A model generated the notes under the pieces. It searched no databases and was not told the origin of the DNA. It saw only the letters and a list, made by a program, of their open reading frames with translations. DNA of 64,000 nucleotides from Acidulodesulfobacterium_A sp049965795 (lineage in GTDB: Bacteria; SZUA-79; Acidulodesulfobacterales; Acidulodesulfobacteraceae), in NCBI GenBank assembly GCA_049965795.1, contig JBMFVW010000003.1:1-64000 (forward strand), read 5' to 3'. The position numbers were made by a program, and so were the translations under genes. Position 1 is the stretch's first letter; every line of letters begins with the position of its first letter. Positions 54,918-62,468 of the stretch are shown here, one piece after another.

Positions 54918-55115
54918 TGCTTAATAATCCTGCATAAAAAATATTTATAAATTTGTTTAGCGTATTAGGCAAAGTATGTGAGAAAAGGTGTCAGATTTTA
55001 TTTTTTGCATGTGAAATAGTTCAATTAATTAAAAAATATCTGCAAATGTCCAATTTGTTACCGGAACAGAATTGTAAATTCTGTTCCGGTATTTAAATAA
55101 TCCGACACCTTTTAC
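54918..55115 (+). repeat. Composite type-1 element with perfect type-2 hairpin inside, copy 9
   Basis: The outer left arm TTAATAATCCTGCATAAAAA starts at 54921. The core left arm GAAAAGGTGTCAGATTTTAT starts at 54982 and the centre GCATGTGAAATAGTTCAATTA gives plus direction. At 55059-55091 a perfect type-2 inverted repeat is inserted (TACCGGAACAGAATT / AATTCTGTTCCGGTA, 3-nt loop), followed by the right arm AATAATCCGACACCTTTT. It is in the modA-modB gap, upstream of modB. Confidence 0.85.
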
Positions 55116-55172
55116 GTTATTTTTATTAACGGTATCTTAATTATTTTATAATATATGAAGTATTAATGAAAC

Positions 55173-55292
55173 CGAAAATTGCTGATAGAAAAATTGTAAA
55201 GTTTAAAATTCAATTAAGTAAGCGTTTGAGTCCTTTCCATTAGTAATTAACTTATTGTATTTAGTTTTACAATATCAGTCAGCAATTTTAAG
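55173..55292 (+). repeat. Second degenerate hairpin element in the modA-modB gap, copy 10
   Basis: The outer arm CGAAAATTGCTGATAGAAAA (55174-55193), continuing AATTGTAAA, pairs imperfectly with TTTACAATATCAGTCAGCAATTTT (55268-55291). The interior retains only a weak GTCCTTTCC trace. It belongs to the outer-arm version seen at 30498 and 48269. Together with copy 9 it fills the 385-bp gap between modA and modB. Confidence 0.6.
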
Positions 55293-55296
55293 TATT

Positions 55297-56118
55297 TTAA
55301 AAACTGGCTGGCGTAAATCCCCAATATTTTAATATTTTTTTTCCTTTTTGAGAAAAAAGAAGTTTTATAAAGTCTTTGTCAAGAGATTTATGTTTTGACT
55401 GATTCAAAAAAGAAGCCGTAAATTTTGCTTTAGTGTTATATTTTTTTGGAATAGCGATAATATTAATTTTTGCCCCGCTTCTTTTAAGTTCGAGAAGTTG
55501 TGAAGCATAGAGTATTCCCAAATCGGTATTCCCGCTTTCGAGTACAGGCATAACAAGCGCGGCATCAAGCAAGTGATTGGCATGATTTGTTATTTTATTA
55601 AATGCTCCAGGATAATATTTATTTATTTCTTTAAACATTTTCCAAGTATAATCGCCTGCAGGGTCGGAATGCGGGCTTGATGTAGTCAAAGAAACTTTAG
55701 GATCCATAAGTTTTTGTATTAAATTGGAAGAGTTAACGTTTGCCGGATTGTTATAGGGCGTTGCTGCAGCCAAATAATCATATGCAAAAACTCTGTAAAA
55801 TTTCAAAAAGCCTTTTCTTTTAAGTTGTCTTTGAAATTTTCCGTTTGCGGAAAGAAAAATATCGCATGGCGCACCTTCTTCTATATCGCCTTTTAAGACT
55901 CCTGCACCAAGAAAGTCGTAATCTATTTTAACCCCAGGATGTTCTTTTTTGAATATTTTACCAATTTCAATTATGGGCTTGGGAAGAGCATCGGCTGCCA
56001 TAATTTTAAGCGTTACAGCATTCGCCGAAAAATTATCTGCAATAATTGCAATATTTAAGAATAAGAAAATTAAGAATAATCCAGTCAAAAAAATCGTTGG
56101 ATATTTATTTTTTTTCAT
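55297..56118 (-). CDS. modA: Molybdate/tungstate-type periplasmic binding protein
   Basis: In this 273-residue protein residues 1-33 or so form a signal peptide (ending SANAVT). The mature protein is a two-lobed oxyanion-binding protein: LKIMAADALPKPIIEIGKIF, GAPCDIFLSANGKFQRQL, the hinge region TSSPHSDPAGDYTW and DAALVMPVLESGNTDLGILYA. This fits the ModA/WtpA superfamily; whether it prefers molybdate or tungstate is not clear. GGAGG is 6 bp from the ATG. A diverged copy of its C-terminus exists at 52245-52535. The outer-membrane gene 113 bp upstream is on the same strand. Confidence 0.9.
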   Translation of the reverse strand: MKKNKYPTIFLTGLFLIFLFLNIAIIADNFSANAVTLKIMAADALPKPIIEIGKIFKKEHPGVKIDYDFLGAGVLKGDIEEGAPCDIFLSANGKFQRQLKRKGFLKFYRVFAYDYLAAATPYNNPANVNSSNLIQKLMDPKVSLTTSSPHSDPAGDYTWKMFKEINKYYPGAFNKITNHANHLLDAALVMPVLESGNTDLGILYASQLLELKRSGAKINIIAIPKKYNTKAKFTASFLNQSKHKSLDKDFIKLLFSQKGKKILKYWGFTPASF

Positions 56119-56200
56119 TTAAAACCTCCGTAAAATTTTTTATGTATTATTATAATCTTTTTTTAAATATTTTACTTAGCCTGCAAAGAAGTGGATAAAT

Positions 56201-56221
56201 ATTTTCTATTGCAGGATTAAA
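56201..56221 (+). repeat. Solo outer right arm of type-1 element
   Basis: ATTTTCTATTGCAGGATTAA (56201-56220) matches the right outer arm of copy 3 without any core. It lies between the outer-membrane protein gene and modA and is probably a remnant of an excised or decayed copy. Confidence 0.5.
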
Positions 56222-56231
56222 AATATTTTGT

Positions 56232-57242
56232 TTAAAATGATGCTATAATATCTACCATGCCGTAATATCCGTCTGGTCCGTTGTCTCCATGAAGATCTTT
56301 CAGCACCCTTCCGTCAATTTGAAAAGTCGGTGTAAAATGATAGTCTATTCCGAATCCGCTAATTACGTCTTTATAGCCGTTGTTTATAAGACCGTAATTA
56401 TTAATCGTACCGTGAGAGCTATTAATATAGCCATAATTATTAAACTGTTTAATGTATGCAGATTCGTTATAAAGATCTAATTTCGGCGTAATAAAATAAT
56501 TTAGATACGTATCGAGAAATATATTATTTCCTGGATCGGTGTAGCTTGCAGGTTCGGCTACGTTTATGGTGGAATGTCCCTCGTTTTTGCTGTAACCTAA
56601 TGCGTAATCAAATGCTACAGACTGTTGTACAGGCAGTTTATATGTAATTTGACCTGTAATAGTAGGCATTATCTGCCATTCATCGCCGCCTATATTAACG
56701 GAAGAATCGGGATTCCATTGTCCTGTTGGCATAGTAATACTTATCTGAGGGAAAAAATTGAAGTTTATATTGCCGTAAGAATAGTTTTTGCTGAAAATTC
56801 CGTAAAAAAATAATATATCTCCGAGACCTCCACTTGAATTAGAGAAATTAGAGGGTTGAGAAGACGGTTGATTTGCTACCGTAATATTATTGGCGGCACT
56901 TCCTAAAGGCGTAACTACTTCAAAAAAATTTGTAATCCCTAAAATATTTTTTGTCCATATAAATTCCGGCAGTAAAACAAACTTATCTGTCTGAGCAGAA
57001 TTATTTTCAACTGCTCCAGTGTTTGTAAAATGCGATCCGAATGTCTGATACGTTAATCCTTGAAATGTAATAAATTTATTCGGAGGAGTTATTCCAAAAG
57101 CCGTAGGTCCCTTAAAAAAGAAATTGTTGCCGGAACCGTCCGGTCCGGCAAAAACTTTTTTAATAGGCAGAAAATAATAAAATAACACTAAAAAAGCAAA
57201 AATTAGCAAGATGGCTTGAAATCTGATTTTGTTTTTTTTCAT
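56232..57242 (-). CDS. Outer-membrane beta-barrel protein in the molybdate region
   Basis: This 336-residue protein has a signal peptide (1-32, cleavage likely after KKVFA). The mature part is rich in alternating aromatic/polar strands (NIFLDTYLNYFITPKLDLYN, SGFGIDYHFTPTFQIDGRV) and ends in Phe, all consistent with an outer-membrane barrel. The fold resembles the MetA-pathway phenol-degradation/transporter group, a weak match by eye. It lies upstream of modA on the same strand. Two ModE-like sites and a promoter precede it (57286-57379), which suggests it takes part in oxyanion uptake. AAGGAG supports the ATG. Confidence 0.65.
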   Translation of the reverse strand: MKKNKIRFQAILLIFAFLVLFYYFLPIKKVFAGPDGSGNNFFFKGPTAFGITPPNKFITFQGLTYQTFGSHFTNTGAVENNSAQTDKFVLLPEFIWTKNILGITNFFEVVTPLGSAANNITVANQPSSQPSNFSNSSGGLGDILFFYGIFSKNYSYGNINFNFFPQISITMPTGQWNPDSSVNIGGDEWQIMPTITGQITYKLPVQQSVAFDYALGYSKNEGHSTINVAEPASYTDPGNNIFLDTYLNYFITPKLDLYNESAYIKQFNNYGYINSSHGTINNYGLINNGYKDVISGFGIDYHFTPTFQIDGRVLKDLHGDNGPDGYYGMVDIIASF

Positions 57243-57285
57243 CGTTTTTTCTCCTTATTTGATATTTGGTGAATTTGATTATTAT

Positions 57286-57379
57286 GTTTATATCTATTTT
57301 GACATAACGATTTTTAGATTATAATTTTAGGAAAAATTTTTGATATATCTATTATGACATAACGATTTAAAAATATCAA
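57286..57379 (-). promoter_or_regulatory. Predicted promoter with two ModE-like operators
   Basis: Read on the minus strand: TTGATA (57374-57379), a 17-nt spacer and CATAAT (57351-57356). Operator 1 (57341-57364) has halves CGTTATGT and ATATATCA around CATAATAG and overlaps the -10. Operator 2 (57286-57309) has CGTTATGT and ATATAAAC around CAAAATAG. The two start 55 bp apart, about five helical turns. On the plus strand both contain ACATAACG, identical to one half of the E. coli ModE site. No modE gene is in the window. Confidence 0.6.
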
Positions 57380-57406
57380 TAATAAATATTTAAAAATTGT
57401 CGATAA

Positions 57407-57454
57407 AAAAGACATCAGATTGACTAAATCAATTTAGTCAATCTGATGTCTTTT
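57407..57454 (-). terminator. Perfect 48-bp palindrome acting as terminator for the TraT-like gene
   Basis: Arms of 23 bp (57407-57429 and 57432-57454) are exact reverse complements with a 2-nt loop. Their inner sequence GACATCAGATT/AATCTGATGTC resembles the type-1 repeat core. On the minus strand the hairpin follows the TraT-like stop by 62 bp and is followed by six T. It shields the ModE-like promoter from readthrough. Confidence 0.75.
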
Positions 57455-57516
57455 ATTAAGTTCGGTTATAAATTTGGAGGTTTTATGCAAGCAGCAAAAA
57501 TCTATTGTGATATAAT

Positions 57517-58266
57517 TTAAGGCAATAAATTTGCGATGGAGTGAGCCATCTGCTGTTTCAATAAAGGCTCGGCGGAAGCAAAGTTTAAATTCATAGCAGA
57601 TGCTTGAGATATTATTCTGTCCCTGTAAATAGCCCAATTTTTAACTCCCGCATTATAAGTCGTAACGTTGCTTGCTATGCCCTGACTTGCATTCGTGGAA
57701 CTAGTGGTGTACGTTCCGGCTTGTCTTTCCTCTAACTGAATATCTACCACCATCATATATTTAGTGCTCGCAAGCAAAGAGCCGAGTATGCCTCCGGCTA
57801 ATGCGCCAAGAGCGCCTCCGGCTACCGTTGAAGTGCCAGAGTTATATCTTGAACCTATTAATGCTCCGCCAAAACCTCCGGCTAAAGCTCCGGCAAGCGT
57901 ATAATTCGAAGTTTCTTTTCCGATATAGAGCACGTTAGACATTACCATGAAATTAGCTTCCTGCGGATTATTAGTTACTCTATATCCTTCACTTATTAAT
58001 TCCGAAATCAACTGATTTTTAAAATTCAGTCCGGTAGCGGTAGAAGTATTTCTGGTGCTTACGTAAACTATTTTATCCTGAGGAGACACAGGCTGCAGAA
58101 ATATGCTGGAACTCATTTTAGTGCTTAACGCTACGTTGCCTGAAGATAATCCGCTGGCGCTGGTAGAAGTTCCTGCCGTCGTTGCGCATCCTGAAAAAGC
58201 AAGCGCAGGAATAAGAAGCACTAAAATTAAAGCAAAAATCTTAATCTTTTTACTTGTTAAAAACAT
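57517..58266 (-). CDS. TraT-like outer-membrane lipoprotein
   Basis: This 249-residue protein has a lipoprotein signal ending ALAFSGC, with the lipidated Cys at 27. The mature part follows the TraT/complement-resistance family along its length: LSTKMSSSIFLQPVSPQDK, ISEGYRVTNNPQEANFMVMSNVL, a Gly/Ala-rich hydrophobic section (about 123-168), VVDIQLEER, and a final SAEPLLKQQMAHSIANLLP. In F-type plasmids TraT blocks redundant conjugation and lowers complement killing. No other conjugation gene is here, so this is a chromosomal relative of unknown role. GGAGG precedes the ATG. Confidence 0.85.
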   Translation of the reverse strand: MFLTSKKIKIFALILVLLIPALAFSGCATTAGTSTSASGLSSGNVALSTKMSSSIFLQPVSPQDKIVYVSTRNTSTATGLNFKNQLISELISEGYRVTNNPQEANFMVMSNVLYIGKETSNYTLAGALAGGFGGALIGSRYNSGTSTVAGGALGALAGGILGSLLASTKYMMVVDIQLEERQAGTYTTSSTNASQGIASNVTTYNAGVKNWAIYRDRIISQASAMNLNFASAEPLLKQQMAHSIANLLP

Positions 58267-58401
58267 TAATAGTCCTCCATTCTTAAAAATTAATTTTATA
58301 TTTTATTATATAAATTGTCATAATTTTAAAAATAATGTTTTTGACTTATAGTATGTATAAGTATAAGATTGATAAATTATATAATTAAGTATATTAAATT
58401 A

Positions 58402-59439
58402 TTATTTAAGATATTTGTCAATATTTTTTATTTGCCCTGAAAGATTGTCGGAAAAAAGCGTTTTACCGTTTTTTGTAGATATATAATATAAATATTTTGT
58501 TTTTGACGGATGTATTGCGGCCTCAATCGATTCTAAATCAGGATTTGCAATAGGAGTGGGCGGAAGGCCGTATTTAAGATAAGTGTTGTAAGCCGATTTT
58601 ATTTTAAGATATTTCGGTTTCATATGCAGAATAATTTTATATGTATTTCCGTTTCCTAAATAATTTTTATACATTATAACATTCATAGCGTAAATGGATG
58701 TGGAATCTATATCTAACGGCATATTGATTTTTAATCTGTTATGTATAACGGAAGATATAAAACTTACCGAATTTTTACGTTTTTCGTCGGCTTCTTTTAT
58801 TATAAGAGAAGCTATAATTAAGTCTTTGTAATCCGGTTTGATTTTTTTAGTTTTTGAATAAAAATTATTTACCATATCTTTAATTACGTCTTTTGGATTT
58901 GAATTTATTTTAAATATATAAGTATCGGGGTACAGGAATCCTTCCGCGCTTGGCGCATCCACTTTTATGCTTAAAAGAAATTTTTTGTCATAGCATTTTT
59001 TCAAGAAAAGTTTTTTGTCTGTTATATGATTTTTAGATAAAATTTCGGCTATTTCAAATATATTTAATCCAGGAGGGATTGAAACTTTGGCTGTTGCCAC
59101 TCTTCCGTTTACAAGCTCATGATATATTTCCGCAGGCGATTCATTTATAGATATATAATAGGTGCCTTCCTGTATATATCTTGAATAACCGCTTATAAAT
59201 CCAATGAAATAAAATAGATACGGATTATTTATTACTTTTTTGTTATAAAGTTTATATACTATTTCTTTTAATGAACTTCCTTTATTGACAACGATTATTT
59301 TAGTTTTTGAATGTATAAAAGATTGAGGAGTAAAAGCATATAAAAAAATATACCCGATAATTATTATCGGAATTAAAATTTTTAGAATAAAAGTTATTTT
59401 TTTTATCCGCTTATAAAGCGTATAGTCGAAATAGCACAT
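58402..59439 (-). CDS. mltG: Endolytic murein transglycosylase MltG
   Basis: This 345-residue inner-membrane protein has one N-terminal helix (about 14-34) and a YceG-like periplasmic domain. LysM-like and catalytic parts are seen in KGSSLKEIVYKLYNKKVI, PEGFLYPDTY-like EGFLYPDTYIFKI, LIIASLIIKEADEKRK (the catalytic Glu) and the end YGLPPTPIANPDLESIEAAI. It cleaves nascent peptidoglycan and limits glycan length. It lies 44 bp after ruvX on the same strand, a common neighbour pair (ruvX-mltG). Confidence 0.93.
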   Translation of the reverse strand: MCYFDYTLYKRIKKITFILKILIPIIIIGYIFLYAFTPQSFIHSKTKIIVVNKGSSLKEIVYKLYNKKVINNPYLFYFIGFISGYSRYIQEGTYYISINESPAEIYHELVNGRVATAKVSIPPGLNIFEIAEILSKNHITDKKLFLKKCYDKKFLLSIKVDAPSAEGFLYPDTYIFKINSNPKDVIKDMVNNFYSKTKKIKPDYKDLIIASLIIKEADEKRKNSVSFISSVIHNRLKINMPLDIDSTSIYAMNVIMYKNYLGNGNTYKIILHMKPKYLKIKSAYNTYLKYGLPPTPIANPDLESIEAAIHPSKTKYLYYISTKNGKTLFSDNLSGQIKNIDKYLK

Positions 59440-59483
59440 TTACTTTATTGTGAAATTTATAAAGCGCGAATTATAAAAAGATT

Positions 59484-59963
59484 TCAACTATTTATTCCGG
59501 TATTTTTTTCAATAATATTTTTTTGTTTATCCAAATAAGACTGGAGTATAAAAGTTGAAGCTATAGAGTCTATTTTTTCTTTTCTTTTATTTCTTTTAAT
59601 ATTTTGTTCTATAAGGCTTCTTTGAGCCTGTGCCGAAGAAAATCTTTCATCGTAAACTGTCAATATCAAACCGCAGCCGATTTTTTCTTTTAAGTTTTCT
59701 TTTAAAACTTCTATAAATTTTCCTATTTCCGTCGATATTTCTGTTTTTTTTCCTTTAAGACCTATAGGCATACCTATGACTACTAATCCTATATTTTCTT
59801 CTTCGATTACGGTTTTTAACTCGGAAACCGTTTTTTTTGCCGAATCGTTTAATATATATTTTAGAGGAAAAGCGATCGTTTGGGTGTCGTCGCTTAAGGA
59901 TAGTCCTATTCTTTTTAAGCCGTAATCTATGCCGAGAGCTTTTTTATTGTTGACGTTTGGCAT
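59484..59963 (-). CDS. ruvX: RuvX/YqgF-family RNase H-fold nuclease
   Basis: This 159-residue protein has the YqgF pattern: ALGIDYGLKRIGLSLSDDTQ (first Asp), LVVIGMPIGLKGKKTE, a central acidic YDERFSSAQAQRSL, and the last Asp in KIDSIASTFILQSYLD. It acts in pre-16S rRNA processing and/or as a Holliday-junction-like resolvase. The length is typical. It is 9 bp downstream of bioB and 44 bp before mltG, so the three are probably cotranscribed. Confidence 0.93.
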   Translation of the reverse strand: MPNVNNKKALGIDYGLKRIGLSLSDDTQTIAFPLKYILNDSAKKTVSELKTVIEEENIGLVVIGMPIGLKGKKTEISTEIGKFIEVLKENLKEKIGCGLILTVYDERFSSAQAQRSLIEQNIKRNKRKEKIDSIASTFILQSYLDKQKNIIEKNTGINS

Positions 59964-59972
59964 ATCGATAAG

Positions 59973-60977
59973 TTATGCTGGAGCGTTAATAGGGTTGTTG
60001 GTTTCAAATCCGAGATCGTTAATTAATTCTAAATCTAATTCAGGATTTCTTCCTGAAGTAAGCAGGTAGTTTCCTAGAAGGATTCCGTTTGCACCGGACA
60101 TTAAAGCAAGAGGTTGAAGCTGCCGCAGGTTATATTCCCGGCCTCCCTGCGCCAGTATGTTTTTTTCCGGATTGACTATTCTGAACATTGCTATTGTTTT
60201 AACGCATTCCATAGGAGTTAGAGGTTCTATATTTTCAAGGGGAGTTCCTTTAATAGGGTTTAAAAAGTTTATAGGTATATTATCGACCTCAAGTTCTTTT
60301 ATCTCTTTAGCCATTTTTATCCTGTCCAAACGGGATTCGCCCATTCCTATTATAACTCCGGAACAGACCTTTAATCCGGCTTTTCTTGCAGACCTAACCG
60401 TTTTTATGTTATCTTCGAAAGAATGAGTCGTGCATATGCTTTTAAAAAAATCGCTGTTGGTTTCTATGTTATGATGAAATATTTCAAGCCCGCATTCTTT
60501 AAGAAAAAGAAGATCTTCATATTCCATAAGTCCTAAAGAAGCGCATGGCGTTATTCCTATTTCGTTTTTTATCGCTTTTACGGCCTCCGCTATAGTCTTA
60601 AGTTCGTTTTTATCGGATATTCTGGTTCCGCTGGTGACGATTGAAAATTCATTTGCGCCGTTGTTTTTTGCAATTTTAGCCGATTCGACTATTTCCTCTG
60701 CCGACATCAACGGATTTACTTTTATTTTCTTTTCTTTTTTTCCGGCTACTGCCGACTGGCCGCAAAATGAGCAGTCTTCGGAGCAGATTCCTGTCTTTGC
60801 GCTGACGATAGAACAAAAATTTATTTTTTTTCCGGTATATTTTTCTTTTAATTCCAATGCTATAGAAAAAATATCCATTAAATTTGAGCCGGAAAGTTCA
60901 AAAATGGACAGGAGAATATCATCAGGAATTTCAATGTTTTCATTTATAAGTTCTTTAATTTTTAAAGCTATGCTCAT
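59973..60977 (-). CDS. bioB: Biotin synthase
   Basis: This 334-residue radical SAM enzyme inserts sulfur into dethiobiotin. The 4Fe-4S motif CSEDCSFC has Cys65, Cys69 and Cys72. The auxiliary-cluster ligands are in FCSIVSAKTGICSEDCSFC and in later CASLG, CSGVIIGMGES and the Arg of the 2Fe-2S site (region LAQGGREYN). The length is usual. bioC and a bioF-like gene lie 2 kb away on the same strand, separated by chaperone genes and pal, so the biotin pathway is only loosely grouped here. Confidence 0.95.
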   Translation of the reverse strand: MSIALKIKELINENIEIPDDILLSIFELSGSNLMDIFSIALELKEKYTGKKINFCSIVSAKTGICSEDCSFCGQSAVAGKKEKKIKVNPLMSAEEIVESAKIAKNNGANEFSIVTSGTRISDKNELKTIAEAVKAIKNEIGITPCASLGLMEYEDLLFLKECGLEIFHHNIETNSDFFKSICTTHSFEDNIKTVRSARKAGLKVCSGVIIGMGESRLDRIKMAKEIKELEVDNIPINFLNPIKGTPLENIEPLTPMECVKTIAMFRIVNPEKNILAQGGREYNLRQLQPLALMSGANGILLGNYLLTSGRNPELDLELINDLGFETNNPINAPA

Positions 60978-60990
60978 AAAGTGTTTTCCT

Positions 60991-61350
60991 TTATAATTCT
61001 TTTAAATTTGTTAATATGTTTTTGAAAGATTCGCTTTTTTCCAATAAAAAAATAAGTTCGTCTATGCTCTTGGAAGTTTTGACGGCATCAAAAACAGCCG
61101 AAAGCATATTTTGATAATCGATAATTTTTTCTCTTAAATTAAGTATAACCGAAACGCCTTCATCGTTAATTCCAAGTTCGTTTTTCATTTCCGATATAAA
61201 TATTAAGTCGTCCGCCGTTTTTTTGTCTATATAAAATTCGTCTTCTCTTTTTTCTACGCAGATTATTCCTTCGTCGATGAAAAACATTGCGGAATCACCG
61301 CTTAAATTTATATTTCCGCAAAATTCCGACAGATTAATAAAACAATCCAT
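60991..61350 (-). CDS. cbpM: CbpM/MerR-like chaperone modulator
   Basis: This 119-residue protein has a core that matches the CbpM/HspR-like MerR-type helix pattern LIFISEMKNELGINDEGVSVIL NLREKI (about 47-74), where relatives read L.FI..L..ELGvNlaGIe.IL.lr. The N-terminal region lacks a clear DNA-binding HTH. CbpM binds the J-domain of CbpA and restrains it, and the gene directly follows cbpA (31 bp). The N-terminal half is diverged and the assignment relies on the core and the neighbour. Confidence 0.75.
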   Translation of the reverse strand: MDCFINLSEFCGNINLSGDSAMFFIDEGIICVEKREDEFYIDKKTADDLIFISEMKNELGINDEGVSVILNLREKIIDYQNMLSAVFDAVKTSKSIDELIFLLEKSESFKNILTNLKEL

Positions 61351-61381
61351 TGTGGATTCCTTATCTATTAATTATATATAT

Positions 61382-62284
61382 TTATATGCCTTCTTTTGAA
61401 AGCTCCGTGAACGTTTTTTTTGTTTTATCCGATATTCCGACTGGTATATCAACCGTAACGGTAACTATTAAATCGCCTATTTTTTTTCCGGAAATATCTC
61501 TTGCTCCTTTTTTTGAAATGCGGAATTTTGTACCGTTTTGGGTTCCCGCCGGTATTGTAAGCATAAATTTGCCGTCGATAGAGGATACTTCTACTTTTGC
61601 TCCAAGCACGGCTTCGGTCAGTTTTATTTTTTTATTAACATAGATATCGTTGTCTTTTCTTTCAAAAACATTATCGTTTAAAACGGAGATAGTAATATAT
61701 AAATCGCCGTTCGGCGCGCCGTTTAAACCCGGCGAACCTTTTCCTGAAAGCTTAATTTTTCCGCCGTCGGCAATGCCCGCCGGTATCTTTATTTTTATTT
61801 TTTCGCCGTTTAAATTTATTATTCTTTCCGTGCCTTTTACGCTTTCCGGAACCGAAATTTCAAGCGAAGCATTTAAATCATCGCCTTTTACGGGACCGTG
61901 CTTTTTGCCGGACCTGTTAAAAAGGTCTGAGAATATATCTTCGAAGTTAAAATTTCCCCCACCCGCGTTGCCGTAATTATAACCGAAACCGGAATTGCCG
62001 CCTCCTGAATAGTCGTAATAATGTTGTCCGTTTGAAGCGCCAGCGCCGGCGTTTTTATAATTAAAATAATTAGTTCCGAGCTCGTCGTATTCTTTTCGTT
62101 TTTTTTCGTCTTTTAAAATATCGTATGCTTCCTGTATTTCTTTAAATTTCGATTCGGCTGTTTTATCGTTAGGATTAACGTCGGGATGATATTTCCTTGC
62201 CAATTTTCTGTAAGCTTTTTTAATTTCTTCGCCTGCAGCTGTTTTATCTATGCCTAATATTTTATAGTAGTCTTTATATTCCAT
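61382..62284 (-). CDS. cbpA: DnaJ-class co-chaperone CbpA
   Basis: In this 300-residue protein the J-domain (1-68) has the HPD triad at 33-35 (KYHPDVNP). A Gly/Asn/Tyr-rich linker (about 78-112) is followed by the two beta-barrel C-terminal peptide-binding domains (about 130-295). No CxxCxGxG zinc finger is present, so it is the CbpA rather than the DnaJ type. It stimulates DnaK ATP hydrolysis and presents clients. The CbpM-like gene follows 31 bp later. Confidence 0.93.
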   Translation of the reverse strand: MEYKDYYKILGIDKTAAGEEIKKAYRKLARKYHPDVNPNDKTAESKFKEIQEAYDILKDEKKRKEYDELGTNYFNYKNAGAGASNGQHYYDYSGGGNSGFGYNYGNAGGGNFNFEDIFSDLFNRSGKKHGPVKGDDLNASLEISVPESVKGTERIINLNGEKIKIKIPAGIADGGKIKLSGKGSPGLNGAPNGDLYITISVLNDNVFERKDNDIYVNKKIKLTEAVLGAKVEVSSIDGKFMLTIPAGTQNGTKFRISKKGARDISGKKIGDLIVTVTVDIPVGISDKTKKTFTELSKEGI

Positions 62285-62468
62285 ACATTATTTATATCAA
62301 AAATTCAAAAAAAATTCAATTAATAAAGAAAGATAAAAAAGTTTGTAAAAAACTATTGATTTTTTTTTAAATAATGGTATATATATATTATACAATACAA
62401 ATTAAAATATAAAATGTTTTAAAGCACTTTAATTTTTTAAATCTTAATTTTTAAGGAGAGAGTTTACA

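Noticed and set aside
57286..57364. Direct repeats as a CRISPR fragment
   Set aside because: Only two copies, imperfectly palindromic, positioned over a promoter. They fit operators better. The pair at 43841 is also only two units with no spacer diversity or cas genes.
57434..57516. Open frame overlapping the end of the TraT-like gene
   Set aside because: It is out of frame with the clear lipoprotein gene and covers the terminator palindrome.
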